Below are positions 36,542-44,867 of a stretch of DNA of 64,000 nucleotides, piece after piece. Under the pieces are notes generated by a model. The model made no database searches and was not told the DNA's origin. It was given only the letters and a program-made list of their open reading frames with translations. Within the stretch, counting starts at the first letter, position 1; every line of letters starts with the position of its first letter. Source of the DNA: Caulobacter sp. (lineage in GTDB: Bacteria > Pseudomonadota > Alphaproteobacteria > Caulobacterales > Caulobacteraceae); the NCBI GenBank assembly GCA_030683005.1, contig JAUXMY010000023.1, forward strand, positions 62,001-126,000, read 5' to 3'. The position numbers and the translations under genes were made by a program.

Positions 36542-37906
36542 CTACGTCCCCCGCGCCTTGGCGCCGGCGTCCAGCAGCTCCGGGCGCCCGGGCGACATGT
36601 CGTCCAGGTTCCAGTCGGCCTCGACGAACGGACGGCGGGTCGGCTTGTGGTCCGGGTAGCCGTGCAGGTCATTCTCGGAGTCGATGATGTTGCCGCGGCC
36701 CTCGGCGACGTCGGCGATCAGGCGAACGTCGTCGCCGTCGCGGTCCCAGGGCCGGGCCCCGGCCTCGGCCAGCACCCACTGCTGCACGGCGCTGGCCGGC
36801 CGGGCCTCAAGGCCGGCGGGCCAGAACGGCGGCGTCTTCACCTGGATGATCTTCGCGGGCGAGGTCGTATAGCGGCCGAACATCGGCAGCGGCGCGCCCC
36901 ACCGGTCCACGGCGATGTTGTCGCGGCCGTAGAACTCCACGTCGCCGTAGCCGCCGATCATCATGAAGGGCAGGCCCGGCGCCGTGTCCTGCCCGGCGCG
37001 CAGCACGTTGCCGACCACGACCATCCTGCCGATCTGCCAGGGGCGGGAGCCCCACTCCTGGGCCATCAGGTTGTAGTGGATGGCCCGCTGGCCCGGGTTG
37101 TAGATCAAGTTGTTGACGATCCCCCCCCAGACGCCGCCCTTGAACATCGGGTTCCGCTCGACATTGTGGGCGTAGAGGTTGCCCCAGATCAGCATGCCCG
37201 TGACGTTGTCGTGGATCAGGCTGCCCTTGGAGTGCTCGAGCTTGGCGTGGGTCGACCAGGCCAGGCTCTCGGCGATGATGTTCTGGGAGAAGGTGATGTT
37301 GCGCGAGGTGCCGGCGCGCCACTCGTCCGGCGTCGCGCCGACGAAGCGCGGACCCGACGCCGAGAGGTTCTCGTCGGTGCCCCAGGTCAGGGTGCAGTGG
37401 TCGACGATGATGTTGTAGCTGATCCCCTGGGTGGAGATGCTGTCGAAGTCCTTGCCGGACTTCTTGGCGAAACCCGCCTCGCCCGGCCTCACGCGGATGT
37501 GCCGCACGATGACGTCATGTGTGGCGAGGTCGATGCCGCCCTTGATGAAGGTCACGCCCGGCGAGGGCGCGGTCTGGCCGGCGATGGTCAGGAACGGCTC
37601 GCGGATGACCAGGGTCTCGCCCTCCAGGTCGATCACGCCGCCCACCTCGAAGACGACGATCCGCGGCCCCTTGGTCTCGACCGCCTCGCGGAAGGAGCCG
37701 GGGCCGTCGGCGGCCAGCGAGGTCACGCGGATGATCTTGCCGCCGCGCCCGCCCGGCGTGGCGGCCGCCCAACCCTGGGCTCCGGGAAAGGCCAGCGGCG
37801 ACGGAGCCACGGCCGGCGATTCGGTCTTGCCCGGCGGCCAGGCCGCGAAGGCCGAACCGGCGGTGAGAAGGCTGAGGGCAAGGCCCGCGAAGGCTGATCT
37901 GGCCAC
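36542..37906 (-). CDS. Secreted pectate-lyase-like protein
   Basis: A 454-aa exported protein. The signal peptide ends SLLTAGSAFAA. The mature part has the right-handed beta-helix pattern of polysaccharide lyase family 1-like proteins: FPGAQGWAAATPGGRGGK, TSLAADGPGSFREAVE, AGQTAPSPGVTF and DHCTLTWGTDENL. The GTG at 37906 is eight bases from GGGAG; a GTG three codons earlier directly abuts that site. It would cleave polygalacturonate by beta-elimination. It is divergent from the hydratase-ExuT pair and shares an ACCGGT operator with it. Confidence 0.85.
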   Translation of the reverse strand: MARSAFAGLALSLLTAGSAFAAWPPGKTESPAVAPSPLAFPGAQGWAAATPGGRGGKIIRVTSLAADGPGSFREAVETKGPRIVVFEVGGVIDLEGETLVIREPFLTIAGQTAPSPGVTFIKGGIDLATHDVIVRHIRVRPGEAGFAKKSGKDFDSISTQGISYNIIVDHCTLTWGTDENLSASGPRFVGATPDEWRAGTSRNITFSQNIIAESLAWSTHAKLEHSKGSLIHDNVTGMLIWGNLYAHNVERNPMFKGGVWGGIVNNLIYNPGQRAIHYNLMAQEWGSRPWQIGRMVVVGNVLRAGQDTAPGLPFMMIGGYGDVEFYGRDNIAVDRWGAPLPMFGRYTTSPAKIIQVKTPPFWPAGLEARPASAVQQWVLAEAGARPWDRDGDDVRLIADVAEGRGNIIDSENDLHGYPDHKPTRRPFVEADWNLDDMSPGRPELLDAGAKARGT

Positions 37907-37964
37907 GTGTTTCACTCCCGGACTGAAGTTCGATCGCGGTTCATTCGCCGCGCGCCGTTGAAAA

Positions 37965-37978
37965 TGACACCGGTTTCC
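37965..37978. promoter_or_regulatory. ACCGGT operator, site 1
   Basis: TGACACCGGTTTCC keeps the left half TGACACC and the central CCGG of the palindrome TGACACCGGTGTCA; the right half is degenerate. It lies 59 bases upstream of the lyase start and 58 upstream of the hydratase-like gene, so it could serve both. Confidence 0.6.
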
Positions 37979-38035
37979 TCTAGACACAATCGCGACCCTG
38001 AAACTGGGGCCAATGAGTTGGGGAGGACAAGGGGC

Positions 38036-38881
38036 GTGACCGCGAAAGCGAAAGCTTCGACTGATCGCGACGCGACCGTCGCCGCGCGGACCGAGGTGGC
38101 GCGCCGCTTCGTCGAGGCGCGGCTGGCCGCCCGGTCCCTGCCCGGCTATCCCGGCGCGGTTCCCGGGACGCTGGCCGAAGGCTACGCCATCCAGGAACTG
38201 GCCATCGGCCTCTATCCCGACACCATCGTCGGCTGGAAGGTCGGCCGCATTCCCCCGCCCCTGCAGGCGACGCTGGGCGACGAGCGGCTGGCCGGGCCCA
38301 CCTTCCGGCAGTTCCTGCGCACCCCGGCGACCGGCGAAGCAGTGGCGCTAGGCGTTATCCCCGGCGGCTTCGCGGCGGTCGAGGCCGAGTTCGTCTACCG
38401 CATCGGCAAGGACGCGCCGGAGGGCAAGACCGACTGGACCGCCGCCGAGGCGCTGGACCTGGTCGCGGCCCTGCACATCGGCGTTGAGTTCGCCGGCAGT
38501 CCGCTTAAGACCATCAACGACCTGGGCTCCACGGTGGTGGCCTCCGACTTCGGCAACAACGCCGCCCTGATCGTCGGTCCCGAGATCGCCGGCTGGCGCC
38601 AGCGGGCCGACGAGACCCTGCCCTGCGAGACCTGGATCGACGGCGCCCTGGTCGGGGTCGGCACGGCGGCCTCGGTGCCCGGCGGCCCTGCCCCGGCCCT
38701 GGCCTTCCTGGTGGGGCACTGCGCGGCCCGCGGGCGGCCGTTGAAGGCCGGCCTGTACGTCACCACCGGCGCGGCGACCGGCATCCATGAGATCAAAGCG
38801 GGCCAGTCCGCCCGCATCAGTTTCGGCGAGCACGGCGAGATCTTCTGCACAGCGGAAGACGCAAGACCGGCCGCCGGTTAG
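38036..38881 (+). CDS. 2-keto-4-pentenoate hydratase-like protein
   Basis: A 281-aa protein of the MhpD/FAH-type hydratase family. GWKVGRIPPPLQATLG, the acidic metal-binding GFAAVEAEFVYRI and ALHIGVEFAGSPL and NDLGSTVVASDFGNNA fit the family. The GTG at 38036 follows GGGAGGACA. In aromatic catabolism such enzymes add water to 2-hydroxypentadienoate. Here it stands in a pectin operon with an ExuT-like transporter, so another keto-acid is the more likely substrate. It starts 11 bases before the transporter gene. Confidence 0.78.
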   Translation: MTAKAKASTDRDATVAARTEVARRFVEARLAARSLPGYPGAVPGTLAEGYAIQELAIGLYPDTIVGWKVGRIPPPLQATLGDERLAGPTFRQFLRTPATGEAVALGVIPGGFAAVEAEFVYRIGKDAPEGKTDWTAAEALDLVAALHIGVEFAGSPLKTINDLGSTVVASDFGNNAALIVGPEIAGWRQRADETLPCETWIDGALVGVGTAASVPGGPAPALAFLVGHCAARGRPLKAGLYVTTGAATGIHEIKAGQSARISFGEHGEIFCTAEDARPAAG

Positions 38882-38891
38882 GGAGCGACGC

Positions 38892-40166
38892 ATGACCACC
38901 GACACCCAGGTTCCGCCCGGAGTCCGCGTTGGCAACACCCGGTGGGTGGTTGTCACGCTGCTGTTCTTCGCGATGGTGATCAACTACGTCGACCGCCAGA
39001 CGATCGGCATTCTCAAGCCGACCCTGTCGGCGGAGTTCGGCTGGAACGAGAGCGACTACGCCAACCTGGTCTTCTGGTTCCAGGCGTCCTACGCGGTCTC
39101 CTACCTGGTGTTCGGGCGGGTGATGGACCGGCTGGGCGCCCGCTGGGGCTTCGGTCTGGCCTTCTTCATCTGGCAGATCGCCCATATCGCCCACGCCGGC
39201 GCGCGCGGGCTGAACGGCTTCATCTTCGCCCGCGTCGCGCTGGGCATCGGCGAGGGCGGCGGCTTCCCGGGCGGCATCAAGGCGGTGACCGAGTGGTTCC
39301 CCAAGAAGGAACGCGCCTTCGCCACCGGCATCTTCAACGCCGGCACCAATATCGGGGCCATCGTCACCCCGCTGGTCATCCCGGCCATCACCATCGCCTG
39401 GGGCTGGGAGATGGCCTTCATCATCACCGGCGTCGCCGGCCTGATCTGGCTGCCGATCTGGCTGATCGTCTATCGCCGGCCGCGCGAGCACAAGAAGGTC
39501 TCCGCCGCCGAGCTGGCTTACATCGAGCAGGACCCGGCCGATCCGGTCGAGAAGGTCGCCTGGACGAAGCTGCTGACCAAGCGCGAGACCTGGGCCTATG
39601 CGCTGGGCAAGTTCCTGATCGACCCGATCTGGTGGATGTTCCTGTTCTGGCTGCCGGACTTCCTGGGCAAGCGCTACGGCCTTGACCTGAAGACCTTCGG
39701 CCCGCCGCTGGTCGCCATCTACCTGCTGTCGGACGTCGGCAGCGTCGGCGGCGGCTGGCTGTCCTCGACGATGATGAAGCGCGGCATGAGCCTCAACCGG
39801 GCCCGCAAGACCGCCATGCTGATCTGCGCCCTCTGCGCCCTCCCCGTGGGCTTCGCCGCCCTGGCCGACAATCTGTGGGTCGCGGTCGGCATCATCGGTC
39901 TGGCGACGGCCGCCCACCAGGGCTTCAGCGCCAACCTCTACACTCTGCCCGGCGACGTGTTCCCGCGCTCGGCGGTGGGGTCGGTGATCGGCATCGGCGG
40001 CATGGTCGGCGCCATCGGCGGCATGGCCATGGCCAAGTACGCCGGCTGGGTGCTGGACACCATCGGCACCTACACGCCGATCTTCGTCATCGCCGCCAGC
40101 GCCTATCTTCTGGCCCTCGGCGTGGTCCACCTGCTGTCCCCGAAGATGGAGCCGGTGAAGCTGTAG
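38892..40166 (+). CDS. MFS hexuronate transporter (ExuT-like)
   Basis: A 424-aa 12-helix transporter of the anion:cation symporter group. VINYVDRQTIGILKPTLSAEFGW and ARVALGIGEGGGFPGGIKAVTEWFPKKERAFATGIFNAG are strongly ExuT/GudP-like. It likely takes up galacturonate or unsaturated uronates across the inner membrane. It follows the hydratase-like gene and is under the same ACCGGT site. Confidence 0.88.
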   Translation: MTTDTQVPPGVRVGNTRWVVVTLLFFAMVINYVDRQTIGILKPTLSAEFGWNESDYANLVFWFQASYAVSYLVFGRVMDRLGARWGFGLAFFIWQIAHIAHAGARGLNGFIFARVALGIGEGGGFPGGIKAVTEWFPKKERAFATGIFNAGTNIGAIVTPLVIPAITIAWGWEMAFIITGVAGLIWLPIWLIVYRRPREHKKVSAAELAYIEQDPADPVEKVAWTKLLTKRETWAYALGKFLIDPIWWMFLFWLPDFLGKRYGLDLKTFGPPLVAIYLLSDVGSVGGGWLSSTMMKRGMSLNRARKTAMLICALCALPVGFAALADNLWVAVGIIGLATAAHQGFSANLYTLPGDVFPRSAVGSVIGIGGMVGAIGGMAMAKYAGWVLDTIGTYTPIFVIAASAYLLALGVVHLLSPKMEPVKL

Positions 40167-40177
40167 GGCGGCTGGCT

Positions 40178-40335
40178 CTCCTCCCTTCCTCCTCGATGGA
40201 GGAAGGGTCGGGGATGGTGGTGGATCCGCGGCGTTTCCGGTGCTCCGCGTGAGGCTATGCGCCATCGGAGCGAACGCCGAAACTCTGAGGCCACACCACC
40301 ACCCCTGCCCCTCCTCCATCGAGGAGGAGGGGTTG
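40178..40335. repeat. Long inverted repeat with CTCCTCGATGGAGGA arms
   Basis: The left arm (about 40178-40222) and right arm (about 40291-40335) are near-reverse-complements of ~45 bases with a few differences. Each has its own inner palindrome around CCTCGATGG, and inner GCG/GAACGC parts also pair. It fills the gap between the transporter and the metY promoter. Confidence 0.65.
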
Positions 40336-40483
40336 AGGCGCCGCGCCGGCCGCTTTCGAAGCCGACCGGCCAAGCCGCCGCGCGACGAGGCAGAATTCCT
40401 GCAGAGGCGTCAATGACATCTGGCGCCTTGGTCCGGCGCGGTCGGGGCTTATAGACGGTGTCCCCTCTTACCGGAGCCGCCCC

Positions 40484-41779
40484 ATGTCCGACCGTCCCCT
40501 GCATCCCGAGACCCTGGCCCTGCACGCGGGCTGGCGGGCCGACCCGGCGACCGGCTCGGTGGCGCCGCCGATCTACCAGACCACGTCGTACCAGTTCCGC
40601 GACACCGAGCACGCCGCCAACCTGTTCGCGCTGAAGGAGCTGGGCAACATCTACACCCGGCTGGGCAACCCCACGACCGACATCCTCGAGCAGCGTCTGG
40701 CGGCGCTCGAGGGCGGGGCGGCGGCGCTGGCGGTCTCCTCCGGCCAGGCGGCCTCGGCCTTCGCCATCCAGAACCTGGCCCAGGCCGGCGACAACATCGT
40801 CAGCTCGACCGACCTCTACGGCGGCACCTGGAACCTGTTCGCCAACACCCTGAAGGGCTTCGGCATCGAGGTGCGGTTCGTCGATCCGACCGACCCGCAG
40901 GCCTTCGCCCGGGCCACCGACGCCCGCACCCGCGCCTACTACGCCGAGACCCTGCCCAACCCGAAGCTGGCGGTGTTCCCGATCGCCGAGGTCGCGGCCA
41001 TCGGCCGGCCGCTGGGCATCCCGCTGATCGTCGACAACACCGCCGCTCCGCTGCTGGCCCGGCCGTTCGACCACGGCGCGGCCATCGTGGTCTATTCGAC
41101 CACCAAGTACATCGGCGGCCACGGCACCTCGATCGGCGGGGCCCTGATCGAGGGCGGGACCTTCGACTGGGGCGCGGTCCCCGAGCGCCAGCCGCTCTTC
41201 AACACCCCCGACCCCAGCTATCACGGCGCGGTCTGGGCCGAGGCGGCCAAGCCTTTGGGCCCGATCGCCTTCATCCTGCGCGCCCGCACCATCCTGCTGC
41301 GCGACCTCGGCTCGGCGCTGTCGCCCTTCAACGCCTTCCAGATCCTGCAGGGCGTCGAGACCCTGCCGCTGCGCATCGCGCGGCATTCCCAGAACGCCCA
41401 GGCGGTGGTCGACTTCCTGAAGGGCCGCGAAGGCGTCACCCAGGTCATCCACCCCTCGCAGCAGACCGGCGTCCAGCGCGAGCGGGCCGACCGCTATCTG
41501 AAGGGCGGCTACAGCGGCCTGGTCGGGTTCGAGCTGGCCGGCGGACGCGAGGCCGGTCGCCGCTTCATCGACGCGTTGAAGCTGCTCTATCACGTGGCCA
41601 ACATCGGCGACGCGCGCAGCCTGGCCATCCACCCCGCCAGCACGACGCACTCGCAGCTGTCGGCCGAAGACCAGGCCGCGACCGGAGTGACGGAGGGCTA
41701 TGTGCGGCTGTCGGTCGGGCTGGAGCACATCGACGACATCCTCGCCGACCTCGCCCAGGCGCTGGAGGCGGCGGGGTAG
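40484..41779 (+). CDS. metY: O-acetylhomoserine sulfhydrylase family protein
   Basis: A 431-aa Cys/Met-metabolism PLP enzyme. The opening HPETLALHAGWRADPATGSVAPPIYQTTSY, NIYTRLGNPTTDILE, and the PLP Lys in YSTTKYIGGHGTSIGG are typical of MetY. GRSLAIHPAST-like ARSLAIHPASTTH is diagnostic. It makes homocysteine from O-acetylhomoserine and sulfide. It stands alone in a pectin locus; I looked upstream for a SAM-II riboswitch pattern and did not find one. Confidence 0.93.
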   Translation: MSDRPLHPETLALHAGWRADPATGSVAPPIYQTTSYQFRDTEHAANLFALKELGNIYTRLGNPTTDILEQRLAALEGGAAALAVSSGQAASAFAIQNLAQAGDNIVSSTDLYGGTWNLFANTLKGFGIEVRFVDPTDPQAFARATDARTRAYYAETLPNPKLAVFPIAEVAAIGRPLGIPLIVDNTAAPLLARPFDHGAAIVVYSTTKYIGGHGTSIGGALIEGGTFDWGAVPERQPLFNTPDPSYHGAVWAEAAKPLGPIAFILRARTILLRDLGSALSPFNAFQILQGVETLPLRIARHSQNAQAVVDFLKGREGVTQVIHPSQQTGVQRERADRYLKGGYSGLVGFELAGGREAGRRFIDALKLLYHVANIGDARSLAIHPASTTHSQLSAEDQAATGVTEGYVRLSVGLEHIDDILADLAQALEAAG

Positions 41780-41795
41780 GACGGGCGGGGCGGCG

Positions 41796-41843
41796 CACAC
41801 TCTTTATCGGCCAGCAACAGGCCGAACATCGATAAAGAGTGTG
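41796..41843 (+). terminator. Hairpin after metY
   Basis: CACACTCTTTATCG (41796-41809) and CGATAAAGAGTGTG (41830-41843) pair over 14 bases, with a second GGCC/GGCC stem inside, 17 bases after the metY stop. There is no T-run. Confidence 0.5.
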
Positions 41844-41870
41844 TATCCCCGTTTCTGTGGCCTATCCCAT

Positions 41871-41965
41871 TTCCGTCTCCCCGGCGCAGGCCGGGGTCCA
41901 TGCGGGGCAAGGGCTGGAGCGGGGGCATGGTTCCCGGCCTTGGCCGGGAAGCCGGTGGATAGATC
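41871..41965. repeat. CCCCGG-GCAGG-CCGGGG element, copy 2
   Basis: It has the same unit as at 34690: CCCCGGCGCAGGCCGGGG, GGGCAAGGGCTGGAGCG, then CCCGGCCTTGGCCGGG and CCGGTGGAT. The bases that differ between copies change together on both arms in part (GAAGG to GCAGG), so the pairing is kept. Confidence 0.75.
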
Positions 41966-42071
41966 GCCTTGGGGACTGCTTCGCGAAGCGTAGCTGTCCC
42001 TCAACAGCCGGTGTTGAGGGACAGGTACCGGCTGCGCCGGAACCAGTCCCGGGTTGATGTCCCTCTTCCCC

Positions 42072-42194
42072 GTCATGGCCCGACTTGTTCGGGCCACCCA
42101 AGAACACGAGCATTCGGAATGGGAGCGCCGATGACGCTCCGGACACCCACCCTAGGCACCACGCATGGGTGGCCCGAACAAGTCGGGCCATGGC
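42072..42194. repeat. Long inverted repeat, copy 2
   Basis: Arms at 42072-42100 and 42166-42194 match those at 7311-7435, with one difference in the right arm (TGGC for TGAC). The spacer is 65 bases, against 67 in the other copy, and differs in sequence. Confidence 0.85.
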
Positions 42195-42406
42195 GGAGGG
42201 GCTGGGGTGGTGATGCGGTCGAGACAGCCCTGACCACACCTGCCCTTCGTCCTTGATGGAATGGGAGCGCGGAGCGGTCGGCCTGGTCAAGGACGGCCCT
42301 GCGGGCCGCCGCGCAGCGGCCGGCTTCGCCGGTCCTTGAGCAGGACGCCCGCCCGCGCAATGCTCCGCCAAGGCATCAGGGCGGGGACTGCTGTGGGTGG
42401 CATCCG

Positions 42407-42751
42407 ATGACAGTGGGCAAGGCATTGGCCGCGATGGCGATTGTAGGCGTTCTTGGGGGGCTGGTGACGGCGTTTGGCCTGCTTCGGTCCGGAGAGCCTC
42501 GCTGCACCTTCGAAACCGACGCTCAGGCGGTGGCGTATATCCGGCGCGTCTTCGCAGAGAAGCCAGCAGCGGCCCGAACCAGCCCCGTCTGGCGCGGCAG
42601 CGATCCGCGGCAACTGGAAGTGCTGCGAGTGAGCCGTGACCCGTCGGCCGTCGTGATTGATTTCGGGCGAGCGGGCCAAACTGTCCTGACGGCCTTCGTC
42701 CATGATGACTGCGACGTCGAGTGGAGCCACGCGGCTCGTTCAACGAACTGA
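42407..42751 (+). CDS. Hypothetical protein with N-terminal hydrophobic helix
   Basis: A 114-aa protein: a hydrophobic segment at residues 5-26 (ALAAMAIVGVLGGLVTAFGLL) followed by a soluble part with one Cys pair (RCTF and DDCDVEW). No family recognised. It lies between repeat-filled gaps and may be exported or membrane-anchored. Confidence 0.55.
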   Translation: MTVGKALAAMAIVGVLGGLVTAFGLLRSGEPRCTFETDAQAVAYIRRVFAEKPAAARTSPVWRGSDPRQLEVLRVSRDPSAVVIDFGRAGQTVLTAFVHDDCDVEWSHAARSTN

Positions 42752-42838
42752 GGTCGGCCCCTTCAGCGAAGCTGATGAGGCGACCGCCATGCGAAGGACG
42801 ATTGGCCGCTAGATAACGCGGCGCTGAAACGAGATAAT

Positions 42839-42879
42839 GGGGACACGTACGCATTGCTGCGCAATGCGAACATGTCCCC
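42839..42879. repeat. GGGGACA/TGTCCCC hairpin, copy C
   Basis: Outer GGGGACA (42839-42845) and TGTCCCC (42873-42879) plus inner GCATTGC (42851-42857) and GCAATGC (42861-42867) form a two-part stem just after the kdgK stop. It is suited to ending the kdgK message. Confidence 0.7.
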
Positions 42880-42884
42880 GCCTA

Positions 42885-43994
42885 CTACCGGATAACCCGC
42901 GCGCCCTTGCCCTTCATGACCGCCTCGACCTCGGCGGCGCGGACCATGGAGGTGTCGCCGGGGGTGGTCATGGCCAGGGCGCCGTGGGCGGCGCCGTACT
43001 CGACGGCGGCCTGGGGTCCCTTGCCCTCCATGAAGCCGTAGGCGAGGCCCGAGGCGAAGCCGTCGCCGCCGCCGACCCGGTCGTAGATCTCCAGGTCATT
43101 GCGCTCCATCGACTGATAGAACTGGCCGCCGGCGTAGAGGATCGCCGACCAGTCGTTGATGCTCGCAGTCTTGGCGTTGCGCAGGGTCGTGGCCGCGACC
43201 TTGAAGTTCGGGAACTGGGCGACCGCCGTCTCGATCATCTTTTTGAAGTTGGTCGGGTCGATCTCGCTGATGTGCTCGTCCAGGCCCTCGACCTCGAAGC
43301 CGAGGCAGGCGGTGAAGTCCTCCTCGTTGCCGATCATCACGTCGACGTACCTGGCGATCTCGCGGTTGATCTTCTGGGCGCCGGGCTTGCCGCCCTGGCT
43401 CTTCCACAGCGAGGCGCGATAGTTGAGGTCATAGCTGACGATCGTGCCGTACTTGCGGGCCACCTCGACGGCCTCGATCACGGCTTCAGCGGTGTTGCTG
43501 GCCAGGGCCGCGAAGATGCCGCCGGTGTGGAACCAGCGCACGCCTTCCTCGCCGAACAGCTTTTCCCAGTTCACCTCGCCCGGGCGGATCTGCGAGGCGG
43601 CGCTGTGGCCGCGGTCGCTGCAGCCCAGGGCCGGCCGGACGCCGAAGCCCTTTTCGGTGAAGTTCAGGCCCACGCGGGTGTTGCGGCCGAGGCCATCGAA
43701 CTCGCGCCAGACGACGTGGCTCATGTCCACCCCGCCCTGCATGATCAGGTCCTCGGTGAGCCAGCCCAGGTCGTTGACCGGCAGGGCGGTGACGACGGTG
43801 GAGCGCTTGCCCCAGCATTTGCGCATGGCGCGGGCGACATTGTACTCGCCGCCGCCCTCCCAGACGTTGAACTGCCGGGCGTTGCGCACCCGGCCGTGGC
43901 CCGGATCAAAGCGCAGCATCACCTCGCCGAACGAGGCGCAGTCCCAGCGGGTCTCGCTGGCCGGGCGGATGTTCAGAACGTTGTCAGTCGTCAC
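42885..43994 (-). CDS. kdgK: 2-dehydro-3-deoxygluconate kinase
   Basis: A 369-aa PfkB-family sugar kinase. The GGGEYNVARAM sugar-binding motif and the anion-hole DRVGGGDGFASGL near the C-terminus are present. It phosphorylates KDG to KDPG. The start is the GTG at 43994, overlapping the eda stop (GTGA). KdgK after Eda in the same operon and near kduI/kduD is the pectin branch of the pathway. Confidence 0.93.
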   Translation of the reverse strand: MTTDNVLNIRPASETRWDCASFGEVMLRFDPGHGRVRNARQFNVWEGGGEYNVARAMRKCWGKRSTVVTALPVNDLGWLTEDLIMQGGVDMSHVVWREFDGLGRNTRVGLNFTEKGFGVRPALGCSDRGHSAASQIRPGEVNWEKLFGEEGVRWFHTGGIFAALASNTAEAVIEAVEVARKYGTIVSYDLNYRASLWKSQGGKPGAQKINREIARYVDVMIGNEEDFTACLGFEVEGLDEHISEIDPTNFKKMIETAVAQFPNFKVAATTLRNAKTASINDWSAILYAGGQFYQSMERNDLEIYDRVGGGDGFASGLAYGFMEGKGPQAAVEYGAAHGALAMTTPGDTSMVRAAEVEAVMKGKGARVIR

Positions 43995-44668
43995 GTCAGC
44001 TCTCTTCGGATGCTCGAGATGAGGTCCACGGTCTTGCGCACCCGGTCCTCGATCCCTTTCCAGTCGCCCGCCTTGAGCAGGTCGTTGGTGATCAGCTTGC
44101 TGCCCATGCCGGCCGCGACGATGCCGGCGCCGAACCATTCGCGCAGGCTCGTCTCGTCGGGGTCGACGCCGCCGGTGGGCATGATGCGGGTCCAGGGCAT
44201 CGGCCCCAGCACGTTCTTGACGAAGGTCGGGCCGCCGACGCTCTCGCCGGGGAAGACCTTGACGATCTCGCAGCCCAGCTCCTGGGCATACGAGATCTCA
44301 GACGCCGAGCCGCAGCCCGGGCTGTAGGGGATCATGCGGCGATTGCAGACCTTCGCCACATCGGCGTTGAGGATCGGCCCGACGACGAAGCGGGCGCCGT
44401 TGGCGATGTAGATGCCGGCGGTCGGGGCGTCGACGACGCTGCCCACGCCCATGATCACGCTGGGGTCGGCGCTGGCGAAGTGGCGGGCGACGTCGAGGAA
44501 CACATGGCTGGCGAAGTCGCCGCGGTTGGTGAACTCGATGCACCTGGCCCCGCCGTTGGCGCAGGCCTGGATGACGTTGACGCAGGTCTCGGCGTCCGGG
44601 TGGTAGAAGACGGGGATGACCCCCTGCCCCATCATCGCGGTCAGGACGGTCATGCGGTCGTGGGTCAT
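43991..44668 (-). CDS. eda: KDPG aldolase
   Basis: A 225-aa TIM-barrel aldolase that splits KDPG to pyruvate and glyceraldehyde-3-phosphate. GVIPVFYHPDAETCVNVI, CIEFTNRGDF, and the region IVKVFPGESVGGPTFVK with the Schiff-base Lys are seen, then RIMPTGGVDPD. The ATG at 44668 follows AGGAGA. It is coupled to kdgK. A weak ACCGGT-like site lies 49 bases upstream. Confidence 0.92.
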   Translation of the reverse strand: MTHDRMTVLTAMMGQGVIPVFYHPDAETCVNVIQACANGGARCIEFTNRGDFASHVFLDVARHFASADPSVIMGVGSVVDAPTAGIYIANGARFVVGPILNADVAKVCNRRMIPYSPGCGSASEISYAQELGCEIVKVFPGESVGGPTFVKNVLGPMPWTRIMPTGGVDPDETSLREWFGAGIVAAGMGSKLITNDLLKAGDWKGIEDRVRKTVDLISSIRRELT

Positions 44669-44716
44669 CTGGAAATCTCCTGGAGCCGGCCCCGGGTCGA
44701 ACAGGCGCATTCGACC

Positions 44717-44730
44717 GACATCCGTTACCT
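44717..44730. promoter_or_regulatory. Weak ACCGGT-like operator upstream of eda-kdgK
   Basis: On the minus strand the bases read GGTAACGGATGTCG, 11 of 14 identical to the site before kduI. It may be a low-affinity copy. Confidence 0.35.
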
Positions 44731-44815
44731 TAAGCGAGTGCGGACGGCAGGCCACGGCGCAGGAGCACGGGTCGCCATCACACTGTGGTCAAGTCCGGTC
44801 TTGCCGCGCGGGGCG

Positions 44816-44846
44816 AAAAAACGGGGGCCGAGCAAGCCCGGCCCCC
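44816..44846 (-). terminator. Intrinsic terminator of the TonB-receptor gene
   Basis: On the minus strand an eight-base GC stem (arms at 44823-44830 and 44839-44846) is followed by a G and six T (44816-44821). It lies 21 bases after the receptor stop. This is the clearest rho-independent terminator in the window. Confidence 0.85.
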
Positions 44847-44867
44847 AGTCCGCGCAAGGAGGATGAA

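Larger units (their letters stand above)
41780..42406. other. 627-base intergenic region composed of repeats
   Basis: Besides the elements listed separately it holds the hairpin CTGTCCCTCAACA/TGTTGAGGGACAG (41994-42006, 42012-42024) and a cloverleaf-like set closed by TCAAGGAC (42287-42294) and GTCCTTGA (42332-42339). No protein gene is convincing in it. Confidence 0.6.

Noticed and set aside
40380..40483. Possible SAM-II or SAH riboswitch before metY
   Set aside because: The leader lacks the recognisable SAM-II core and pseudoknot pattern, and only a short stretch separates the repeat from the ATG.
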